A DNA stretch of 64,000 bases from Isoetes taiwanensis (taxonomy: Eukaryota > Streptophyta > Lycopodiopsida > Isoetales > Isoetaceae), in contig JAJEKV010000010.1 of assembly GCA_021234155.1 (NCBI GenBank), forward strand, positions 15,758,275-15,822,274, read 5' to 3'. The position numbers and the translations under genes are program-made. The notes under the pieces are model-generated. The model was not told where the DNA came from. It worked only from the letters and a program-made list of their open reading frames with translations, and ran no database searches. Positions 53,941-64,000 of this stretch are shown one piece after another; the stretch's first letter is position 1, and each line of letters begins with the position of its first letter.

Positions 53941-56730
53941 GTGTTTTTGTAAAAAAATGAGGTGCGTTTTTCACCTATATGCTTTCAAAGAGTAACAACC
54001 ATAGACACATGCATACCATATAACATGGGCACTTTTCATTTAAATGTTAAAAAAGTCAGGACATAGGCTATGTAAATGACAATTTGGGTTTGCAGTGGAG
54101 TATGTAGAAATCATTGGTAACGGGAAACCTCTAGGTGTGATTAGTCAACTATAGGAGTTATTTTCCGTTTATCTAGGTTACCCAATATCTTATATGTAGA
54201 GTTGTTGGAGCCCCTTACTTGCTCGTACCTTGCACAAGTTCGAACTGCTAACATTGCACATGTAGATTCCGAACAAGCTTATTTGAGACATGTTAAATTA
54301 GTCTTGCCCTTAAAAAAAAGGACCAATTTAAATATATGCAAATAACATTATCATACGTACGCTATGCATGTGTATGAGATCTAAACTAACTTGGTTCGTT
54401 AATGTTGACATGCAACCCCATTGGTGTTCCTAGGAAAGTTCTATATGATGGTGATTTTTAATGTGTGGCAGACATATTGGCCTGATGTTGTCTCACAAGC
54501 TGTTAGACACTCCTATAAAAAGGTTCGTGAAGGGGCAAAACTTTAATGCAGGGCGAACATCTAGGTTAATCCTTCCTACTGCAGAACATGCTTTTTAGAT
54601 GCCAACAATGTGAAGGTTATATGGAATCGTGAAATTGTATGCATCGTGAAAATAGAAAATACATTAGAGACAAAAACATTACATACAAAATACATTGGAG
54701 ACAAAAATACAAAATAACATTAGAGACAAAATAGGAATCGTGATCAGGGCAAATTATATTCATAAACAATAGATGCAAAGTCGAGAACAGGAAGAGGCAG
54801 CTTGAACCTAATGAACGTTATTTATTCAAAGAATAAAAAGCTGACTTAGATCGGCTCTATCTACTTGTAGCAGACTACAAACAACTCGGATTTCATGCCA
54901 GCGATTGGCTATGAGGAGGTTAACCCTCCCCTTGAGGGGATTATGGGAAATAACCCTCGAGGCCGAAGGCCGAGAGGGTTATTTCCCATGATCCCCGAGA
55001 GGGGAGGGTTGACCTCCATTAAACCCATGTCCGAGCAGTTAAGCACTGTAAAATCCCAGTGAACCTATCCTCTTCGATCCTAATCTTCATAAAACAAGCA
55101 AGATGTGGGCTCTGTTTTCTCAGGAATGTTTTCAAAAATACTTATGCAAAATCTCTGAAGCTCTGTTGATCACAAAATCCTTTCCTTCTTCTACGGCATA
55201 GACCCTTCTATTCTAGATTCGCAAGAATAAGGTAGTTGCAGGGTCGTTTTTGGGCGATCTGCTACAAAGAAAGTCCTTGAATCAGAGTTTCATGCATCAA
55301 ACAGAGATTGAATTTTGTGGGCACAATTTTTTCTGGATGGGCATTTTAATCCGGCCAAAATCTTCCACCCAAATGCGGCCTTTTTTCAGTATGAATTTTT
55401 TCCTCTGTCCCAGAAACGAGTTTGCACGGATTCTATATCGTTTCAAAAGCATAAATCCTGAGAAATCCCTAAAGCTACTGCTATCTGCCGAAGGATCCTA
55501 TAATTTATTCTTTTCGGATCTGCAGCTGGAGCTTCTGGAACGATAAGGCACATCTCATAAGGTGTTGCCAGAAATATATCTGGGTTGCAAGGATTTTCCT
55601 GTTTGAACACATTGCATTGCATGGTCCTGCAATTGAAAACATGTCCACTTTATCCCCTTCCTGGCCGATTTAGGCAGAGCAAAGATGATCCGATGCTGAA
55701 CTGCAACAGAGCAACGATGCTGAGCAACAGCTGCCACGATTTCTGATACAGTAACAGATTTTCGATGTTGAGCAACAGAGCAACAATTTCTGATACAGTA
55801 ATAATCTCTGGAATATTCGCGAAAAAAGCATATTAGTGGGATTATCATCAATAATCTTCGGCATATTCTTTTAAAAAGCATATTCCAATAATTATGCAGT
55901 ATAACCATTCATCCATCCAACGGTGGGCAATGGTTAGATTAGTTTAACCTGCGAGGACAGGGGTTTAAGGATGGATGTGCCATCGGTTCCATTACATTTT
56001 GAATTTCGTGCTACTGAATTCCAGATTTTCAGTTTCTAAAAACCACCTGTTCCCAATTGGTTTATAAGATATGAAGTCTGAAATTGAAATAAACTTTGCC
56101 CTGAATTCCAATCATGGCTGATAGCATAGCCCCACCTAGAAATCCATTATCTAAACGGCCTGGTGAAGACGATACTGTGGTCTGATGGGAAAAACAATCT
56201 TTACATAGAATCAAATCGCCAACACCTGCATGCACAATCTGCTCTAAACAGAAAATTTCAAAGATTAATTATGCACAATTCTTCTGTTTGCAGACATAGC
56301 TATGAATTCATTTAACTTGAAAGTTTGAGACAACATAAATTGCAAAGAAAAGCTTCATTGTCTAGTAGCTGAAGAAGTCTGATTATCACATCACATAAAA
56401 CCTAGCAGCGGTTATCATCATGAAATGTAGCAAAGGAAGAAACTCACATGAAATAGAGAAACCTCATACAACAAAACTGCATGATAAAAACCAATGTTCT
56501 AATGCTTTGTAAATTATATGTTTATCTGCTAATAAACTACCATATTCAAGCTACTTGTGAAACCAAGCTTCTAATACTTTTGTAGATAAACTACCATATT
56601 CAAGCTACTTGTGAAACCAAGCTTCTAATGCTTTTGTAGATAATATATTTTAACAGCTCATAAACTACTAAGCTACTTGTAATCAGAACTTGCATGCATA
56701 ACCAATATCAACTTATGATGGTGATTATCA
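53941..56730. other. No supported gene, apart from the hairpin at 54915 and local repeats
   Basis: Plus-strand frame 55250-55546 is unrecognised and lacks context. 56528-56640 is a 61-bp tandem pair containing CTACCATATTCAAGCTACTT. AGCAACAGAGCAACRAT words repeat at 55700-55800. Confidence 0.45.
54915..55017. repeat. Hairpin with 44-bp arms
   Basis: The left arm 54915-54958 (GGAGGTTAACCCTCCCC...GGGAAATAACCCTC) pairs with 54974-55017 (GAGGGTTATTTCCCATGATC...GACCTCC) with a few mismatches and a 15-base GC-rich loop. Confidence 0.9.
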
Positions 56731-56737
56731 ATCCATG

Positions 56738-57996
56738 TCATTCCTCATCTGCTTCATCATCTACATAAATACACCGTCTTATCCTCCTTTTTGCTATGAA
56801 CAATGATGACTCAATCAACTCCATAAGATTAGCTATTTTGGCTGCATAAAGTGGCAGCATACTGTTGCAAAAGGCAGAACAGTCACTTAAATAACTGCAC
56901 AAAGAATGAACAAACATAATATAATTAAAAATTAAATACCAACTAGTCATCTACTTCTTCCACATCCTCTGCTATAATGTCTGCCTCATCTACATTTGCA
57001 AAAATGTCTTCAATGGCATGCTCTTTAACAATTCTTTCATCACTGTTTGCGTGTTTGTAAGAAAGTCGATTGTCTTTAACATCATCATACATGTCTCGAT
57101 CTTGCTCTAGGCCATAATAATATCTACCACGAATAGCACATGCCTCCATAAGTGAACCAACACCGGGCACCAGATCCAACACTAATGAATTTGGAGGGGA
57201 AAAGCTAGATACAATGAACTCCATAAAACAAACTAATTTCTCAATATTGAACTTGTGGTTTCTTTTCTTGGACACAAATAACTTTTCTTCATCTGGCAAG
57301 TAATGCACAGTTGTTGATGCATGCTGATTAAGGTCTATACTGCTGAAAACATTCTTAGAGATCATTGGTGTTTCTAGACATGCTCTAGAGTACAGTGATA
57401 AACATAGGTGATTATTGTTCATGGTGCCAAGTTCATTTAAAATAATGCCAAACGGTGTGGAACTGTATACATGGTACAGTCTCCTTCTCTGCTTGCATTG
57501 AAATCGATATTAGCTAGCTGATCATCTGTGCAGATGACTATGAAAAAATCAATGTCATCCATACATAAATTTGCGATGGCAGTGATGTTCTCAATGAAGA
57601 TGGAGTCACATGAATTCCATTGTGGATTTATACAATGACCGCATGTTGGGTATTGATTTGTTGGAAGATCACAAAAAACGATGTGGCAGCCCCAATCCCT
57701 ATTCTTCTCACTCCTTTTATAAGCATGATCAGCTAGCTTATTCTGTTTTTCGAATTCTCGAAGTATTTTGAAAATGGAAGTTTCTGATTCTAAAGTGAAA
57801 CTTGCAGTCAAATTAGATATACTGGCCCACCCATAACCTATGGAGCAATTACCATATTTTTTTGGATCATTTTCACTTCGATGACCATCTGCTGATATAT
57901 GAGAATCCTTACTGAACCTAATGATGATGACATCTTGCTTATTATGCATTTGCGCTAAGTTTTCATCATTCTCGTCATCTGATATCACAATATCAC

Positions 57997-58036
<40 letters not shown>

Positions 58037-58841
58037 TTGTCCTTACGCTTTCTCTTAGTTTTGTCCACCTCAGGACTTGACACATCTTGCGAATTTGATG
58101 GATTATTTGAGTCTATATCTATGTGCAAACAGGCTGCCCATCTATCCTTCTCTTCCTTTGGATACTCACTTTCTGGAAAATCTAACCACCAAGGACACTC
58201 TTCATTTTCAAATTCTACTAACCTTGAATTGAATCTCTTATTCAGATTATCTGAGTACATCCAATCTTCGTCATCTGGTTGCTTCCATGGTAGGACAGAA
58301 CTTGGTAGTTTGTCCACGTATTTCTTTTGAATAGCATGCTTGATGTACCTAGGAATGGCATCAAAGAAAGCTTTTTAGTCAAAACATAAGAACTGAATGT
58401 AGATCAATAAGCCTCTATGTTATATTACCTGAAGACTGTTCTTTTTGCACAATTGATAGAATCATGAGCTTTATCGTAAGAAACGATGTGGGACATGTGT
58501 TTTTCATTGTTGACATATATCTTCTTCCTGTATTCCATTTTCATGTAGGGGAACCAAGTGTGTACTGTTTCTGTAGTATTCTCTAAATGAAGAAAGTCAG
58601 GCTCATTCTCTTGTATGGAATTTAGAAGTTGCTTGCTTTTTTTTTAATACATGCTCCAACCAAGTTTCTTTTTTGATCCATTCATGAAAATCCCTGTCAT
58701 TACCTGGCATTCTGTAGTGATAAGCAATATCCAATTGTTTCTAACATCATTGTCTACTGTTGCCTTGGCCATCTTCTTTTTTAAAAAGAGGTGGTGTTGG
58801 ATTGCGTGCAGGAACGCCACATATGCAGACGCATGCGGCAT
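56738..58841 (-). CDS. Multi-exon gene with C-terminal SAM-methyltransferase-like domain
   Basis: Minus strand. ATG 58841 is the first in-frame one, though the frame is open to 58892. Exon ends: 58704 (donor GTAATG), 58429-58631 (donor GTAATA), then from 58348 (after CCATTCCTAG), all in phase. Exon 3 carries PWKQPDDEDWMYSDNLNKRF, ECPWWLDFPESEYPKEEKDR, a basic KRKRKDK tract and a poly-Lys run from a 32-base A homopolymer (T on plus, about 58002-58033) whose length decides the frame. Then come VIIIRFSKDSH, FFIVICTDDQL, one frame shift near 57470, and IEKLVCFMEFI...SLVLDLVPGVGSLMEACAIR, GRYYYGLEQDRD. The last block fits the motif I/X layout of DNA adenine methyltransferases (VLDxxxGxGS..A...GR.Y.G.E.D). 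The final exon (from 56894) is tentative. Confidence 0.5.
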
Positions 58842-58892
58842 TCCCTTCCCGCTTGCGGCTTTCTTTGCGGGATGCTGGTTGCCTACCTTCAA

Positions 58893-61020
58893 TGCCGAAA
58901 TTTGAATTTGAATTCCTCTTTGGTCCTTCCTACGAATTTGTTACTCCCTGCGAGTCTTTTGCTCTCTTATCTGGTGCCTCATATCGATTTTTGCCTCTGA
59001 TCTTGGCATCATTTACGTTTGAACACTAAACAAGCATTTCCATTCTGGAGCGCAAAGATCCAATTCCAGGTCGCAATGGACTTATTTTACAGCATGCATG
59101 CATTCTCTTTGTATTTGGGTTGGTTTCATTTTTCAACTACGCTGGTTTTATGGAATGCTTACACAGGAATGCAGGTTTTTAGTTTAAAAGGGAAGACAAA
59201 CTTAGAGTTATATTTCAGCTCAAATCGTTGGCTGGCTAGGGACGGTGCCGGGGATCTCTTCCACTCATGCCGGATTAGGTAAGGACACTACAGAAGAAGA
59301 CGAAAGGACGAAAATACAAAGTTAATGCTGCTGCAGGTTTTTCTTATCATTCAGATAATCCATTTATTTCTTTTTATGATTCAGATATCCCATTTTCTTT
59401 CCTTCCTTGGCATCATCATTTTATAGTGTGATGTTTACAGAATGTTCTTTTATTGTTAACAGAATTCTGCAAAAGCAGATTGCAGTTAAAGCTTCATGTT
59501 GATGTGAGGTTAGTTGATGCTTCTAAAGTCCGTTACCTATTCTTGCATGGCATAGTTCTGCTAATGATTCCCTTCTTTCAATGCATGCATATATTCTTAT
59601 GCAGATGGTATATTCTCTTTCTTGGATTAAACATAGTTTTACTGTTTTCTTCTGTTGCAGATGATGGCTCTCAAACATGCAGCGGGATAGCAACCTAATT
59701 CTTTCTGGCCTTTGATTTGAGTTCTTCAGCTTTTCCAGCATGGATTCTTATTATCCATGATCTGGAGTGGCATGGACAAGGTTCAACCTTCTGCACCTCT
59801 TTCTTTCCTCCATAGAATTATATATCTTGAAGTTTTTTTCTTGCAGGAATCTTTGGCTGCATTACCATTCTTTTGAAACAGTTTGAGCAAAGAACATCCT
59901 TCTTTGCTACCCCAATCTAATGATGGGCAACCTACTATTTACCAGAATCTAATCAACAAAGGTAATAATTCATCTTTTCTCATTTGCATTATTAATACAT
60001 TTTGTTTTTTAGTGTGCATTGTTTGATATTGAAAATTCAACAAACATTTGATCATTATATGACTCGGTCATTCACCAAAATACCTGCTCCTAAGAATTCA
60101 ATCTCTACAAATTACCTAGAGTCTTTGGAGTCAGGGTTGTTGGATGAATACGCTATAAAAATGGGTACATTGTTTTTGTTATCATGCCCAGGGCAGATAT
60201 GTCTAAGCATATCTAAGCATTGTAATGACTTGGGTACCAATAAGAACTTTCCTTATCTCTAAGTCTCAGCTTGGATCTTATTCAGGTATGCCTTAAAGAT
60301 ATGCATGCTTTATGTTATCTTCTTTTTTTATTTTGGGATGGTGTTGCTTTAGATTGTTAATTAAACAGTTGTGAACAGGAGTTACATTTGGAATTGGCAA
60401 TGCGATTGCCCATTGTGCAATTGATGGCATAATAGAAGCTAGACTGGTGCAACACGAGAGTTCCAATCAACCATTCGTTTGCCAGCACTCACAATTTTGG
60501 AGCTGCTGATTCTTGCGGCGAAGGCATTTGAAGATCTAAGTCGTTGGAATAAATCTTGCTTTGAAATTCTATGTTGGTTGCTTATTCTTAGACTATCAAA
60601 ATAAGATGCAATTTGCAATGCATTTATGCAAGGGGGAATGACATCAGCAAATGTCAATTCTATATGGATATGCTTGCTGAATGTAGGAGCAATGTTCAAC
60701 AACTTCTATTATGAGTTGCATTCTCATTTGCTATTCCAGTTTCCTAATGTTTCAAGGGTATAATTGTATTGTGTTCTCTAGAAACCTATAGGGCTTATAG
60801 TGCAAGTGAAAATTTTACTGCTCCTCCTGGTTGTTTGTGGCCTGCTGCTAATATTTAATATGAAAGTACGCAATGTTCCAGTTGCATTCAGTTATGCTGA
60901 TTTAGCTATGACTATTCTAGGAAAATTAACTATCTAATGTGTAATTAAGTGGGCAAATTAGGCTGGGATGCATGGGCATTATGGGCTAATAATAGTTTGT
61001 TGGCATTGATGCAGCATTAC
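58893..61020. other. No supported gene
   Basis: Low-complexity T-rich and AT-rich sequence; short plus-strand frames (59019-59282, 60002-60262) have no family motif. TTTTGTTTTTTAG and similar acceptor-like tracts occur, so an untranslated or poorly conserved transcript cannot be excluded. Confidence 0.4.
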
Positions 61021-61028
61021 ATTAAAGG

Positions 61029-61301
61029 ATGGGCTCATGCAACAAGAAGCAAATGTGAAGCCTCGTTATTCCTGATTTTGTAAAACAGAAATGTAACCTC
61101 TAGCCCAGAGTCATGCAATTTTCTATGAAGGATCATGTGCATCAAAAAATTGCACAAGGATTCCAACGTTGGGCTTAATGCAACAAGCAGTAAAATCCAA
61201 GCTTCATTATTCCTGATTATTATGTAAATGAAAATGTAACCTCTAGCCCAGACTGATGCAATTTTCCATGAAGGATTATGTGCACCAAAAATTTGCACAA
61301 A
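61029..61301 (+). repeat. Tandem duplication, about 140-bp unit
   Basis: The block with AATGTAACCTCTAGCCCAGA...ATGAAGGATYATGTGCAYCA occurs at 61029-61161 and again at 61171-61301 with about 15 percent differences. Confidence 0.85.
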
Positions 61302-62210
61302 AAAATGCTGGATCAGTGCTTAACAAATTGGATTTTAGCATGGTGCTTTCTGTTTGGAAAATGGAAAATTTTGGATGGCTTCGGGCATGTTATGTTCAAG
61401 TTCTATGTTGTTTCTTTGAAAGTAGCAACTATGAGCTTTTGTAATCATGGTTTTTTGTAATTACTCACCGAGGGTTTAGGAAAGTTCTTTTTTGTTTGTT
61501 TAGAAGTAGCAATACTGAGCTTTTAATCATGGGTTTCTGTTATTATTCATGAGGTGACAATAATTAATCGTATATAGATTGACAAAGCAAACCTTAATGC
61601 AAATATTTGCTTAACCTGCCTTTCTCCTCTTGAAAAGTCCTTGGCCCATGCCCATCCTTTGTGGACAATCATTCGTATATGGATTTTTATTATATTGAGG
61701 AAAACTATCTTCTTTAGGATCACATTAAATAATTATGCATATACATAGACATGTGAAAAGTCACACGTTAATGCATAGGGTTTACAGTTTTAGGGTCTAA
61801 AGTTTAGAGTTGGTTCAAGGATTTATCACATTATTAACCTTGAAGAACTGAAAGGATGCAACATGAATGGAGCATGCAATGCCATTGACCATATCATCAC
61901 ACAAATTTAGGTTAGGGTTTGAAATGTGTGTTTAGATAGCATAACGTCATCACTATGTATTAAGCATCTTATAGAGATGGAGACAATTTTAATGGTGGGT
62001 CTTATGGTAGGACCTTTACTCGAGGTAAGTAGTTGGCGAGCCCCCTAGGAAGAGCTTTCACATCCTGTATAGGACTTAAAATCCTTGTAGGTCTTCTTGT
62101 TCCAAATCAGAGTAATCAGATTGCCAAAGGACTACCAAGATCAAATACTCCAGGAAAAGCCTGTGACAAGAGGAAGTAATCAAGAAACGTTATGTTGATC
62201 CCACCCTTTG
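61302..62210. other. No supported gene
   Basis: AT-rich; contains the 3' flank of the LINE that follows on the minus strand. No repeats seen. Confidence 0.5.
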
Positions 62211-62216
62211 AGGTGG

Positions 62217-63936
62217 TTATTTATGTTTATGTGACATTATGTGCTTATGTTTGCTACATTTCGCCAGCATGCTATATAGGCCAGTTTTACTTCCTGACAC
62301 TCTCCTGTTCACACAGTTTTTCCAGTTGTAATTGGACGCTGTATCTATCTCCAGATATTTATAGCTGTCCACAATCTCCAGAACCTGTCCTTTATATGTG
62401 AATTCTGGTCTATCTCTCGTGCCAAACACCATGTTTTTGGATTTAGTCAAGTTTATATCCATTTTCTTTGTTTCACAGAATGCCTCCAAGCTGTAGAGAT
62501 GATCTTGCAATATTTTGCATTTACTTGCCAGTAGTACCACATCGTCTGCATATAGAAGTAGTTGTATGATATATGTGCCTAATTTTGTGCCTGCAAGAGA
62601 TCTGGTTCTCAACTAACCATCTAGACAATCTATGAAAATTCCAAACAGAGCCAGAGATAATGGGCAGCCTTGGCGTACCCCAATTGTGCTCTTGATTTTT
62701 GTGTCCAGATTCTAGGAGACTTTTATCAGCACTTCCTCATAAAGTTGTGAGACAGCCACCCTGATATCTAGAGGAACACCAATCTGGATCATTCTATCGC
62801 TAAGCTTTTTGTGAGGTGCAGTATCAAATGCTTTTGTAAAATCTATGAACGCCACATACAAGGATGCATTTGGGGCTTTGGCCTTTTCCATCAGAGTTCT
62901 GGGAGTCAATACATGATCCAAGTTGTTATGATTACTTCTGAAGCATGCTTGACATTTTGAGCGCATAACAGCTTGCTCTGCCCATGAACTTAGTTTCTTT
63001 TTCAGAAGGCTGCCTAAAATTTTTGCAAAGATACTGCCAATCAGAATTGTTCTGTAGTTGCTTGCTACTTTTTTGTCTCCGTCTTTGTGGATTGGATGTA
63101 CACGATTGATTTTCCATGCATCTGGAATACCTTGCATAGCCTTTATTCAATAGATCTGTTAGGATAAATATGGTTTCATCTCCTTCCCATTTGAGCAACT
63201 CTACACAAAGACCATCTACATCGTGGGCTTTATTGTTGGTGGTTCCGCATAGGCAATCCCTAACGTCTGGTTCAGTGAATATTTCTGAGCCATGAGCTAC
63301 TTTTGGCATGCCATATGCGCCCTCCTTTTCATGGATATCTTTAACCAGTTTAGCCAATGCTTCAGTGCCCAAAATAGCCTGTTCAGGTCTGCCTTTTAGC
63401 ATGTCCCAAAAGCTTTTTAAATGTTCCATAAATTGCTCAGATGACATTATTTGTTTTTGTGCATAATAGACACGCTTTTTCTGTCTGATCAATTGCTTAT
63501 ACCATTTAGGTTTGCATACGCAGTTCTGTGGCATTGTGAATCCCACCATGAGTTGTGTGGTTTACCTTGCATTCATTTTTTGAATAGACCAAATACCTTC
63601 TTAGCCGGCGCAAACAACAATCACTTGAATTTCTGTGCATCTTCTTTAAATATCCCTAACCAGCTGGCTTGTATCAAGAGTTTTTCTACTAATTTTTTGT
63701 ATGCAAGATTATGCTCATAACTGACTTTAAGTTTGGAATGAAAATTTGGCACTTGCAGCCTGAACCATATGCAATGGTGCATGATCTGACTCATGCAGTT
63801 TATCTCCCACACAAAATTCTGTAATCAGATCCTTATTTCTTGCAAGTAGATAATCCATGGTACTGGCACCTGCATGGTTATGGTATGTGAGTTTTCCAGA
63901 TTGTCTGAACGGCATCGCTCCATTGAGTATTTTCAT
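62217..63936 (-). mobile_element. LINE (non-LTR retrotransposon) endonuclease/reverse transcriptase remnant
   Basis: Minus strand, running in from beyond the window end. The C-terminus of an APE-type endonuclease (STMDYLLARNKDLI, SDHAPL, 63727-63870) is followed by a linker (63549-63150), then RT motifs: WKINRVHPIHKDGD and NYRTILIGSIFAKIL, SLYVAFIDFTKAFDT (first catalytic Asp), IGVRQGCPLSLALFGIFID, LLLYADDVVLLASK (YADD box) and KSKNMVFGTRDRPEF. The frame changes at 63140-63120 and has a stop near 62618, so this copy is inactive. The clade was not assigned. Confidence 0.88.
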
Positions 63937-64000
63937 CTAACACATGGTGTCTAATTCCAAAAATTTCTCACCCATACTATTTGAGACAATATCCTCTGAA

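Overview
The window reads as nuclear DNA of a land plant: AT-leaning intergenic sequence, GT-AG introns of roughly 50-80 bp, plant-type receptor kinase, carboxylesterase (CXE/GID1-like) and HECT-ligase (UPL3-like) sequence, and dense layers of retrotransposons and DNA transposons. The lineage cannot be fixed from sequence alone. A transposon gene with a DUF7869-type GHTHEDVD motif makes a fern or other non-seed plant plausible, but that is inference.

Region by region: 1-1.5 kb is the decayed 3' end of a Ty3/gypsy polyprotein with a probable 3' LTR start. 1.5-12 kb is mostly non-coding, with tandem repeats, a UPL3-like exon fragment, a frameshifted LEA-like gene (6.75-7.9 kb), two long hairpins and a small 27-bp-TIR element. 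From 12.18 to 27.65 kb lies a G-type lectin receptor kinase gene that is cut in two by a 12,950-bp Mutator-like element (12992-25941). The insertion is precise: 57-bp identical terminal inverted repeats and a perfect 9-bp target duplication (GACGACTGG). The two halves of the kinase gene stay in one frame and together would encode 839 residues.

The Mutator-like element is the centrepiece. Its TIR contains GGTTAATGTGGCC, and the same word is amplified inside it into a 1.75-kb direct array (about 17-bp unit), a 1.2-kb array of 44-bp palindromic units, and smaller clusters. I see none of these clusters outside the element. Its cargo is: an unrecognised two-exon 187-aa gene by the left TIR; a multi-exon Ulp1/C48 SUMO-protease gene with all catalytic residues and an upstream C2H2 finger; a small basic nuclear-type protein with a SUMO-interaction-like motif; a small acidic protein; and, from the right end, a frameshifted mudrA-type transposase. 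This is the layout of ULP-carrying (Kaonashi-type) MULEs with unusually amplified terminal motifs.

27.7-30.7 kb holds a MITE, a hairpin, a 1.2-kb TIR element and a duplicate of the kinase 3' region that preserves the empty sites. 31.4-34.2 kb is a broken DUF7869 transposon gene. 34.7-43.3 kb looks like a second complex element: a paralogue of the acidic gene with the same phase-1 intron, a duplicated promoter with a stub gene, repeated CACGCCAGCGTG palindromes, a decayed ParB-like/methyltransferase-like gene, and a HAD (NIF/FCP1-like) phosphatase gene. 43.3-64 kb has a probable 69-aa spliced gene, a CXE pseudogene fragment, a GC-palindrome TIR element, two LINEs (52.4-53.9 and 62.2-64 kb, minus strand), another hairpin, and a multi-exon gene ending in a SAM-methyltransferase-like domain (56.7-58.9 kb, minus).
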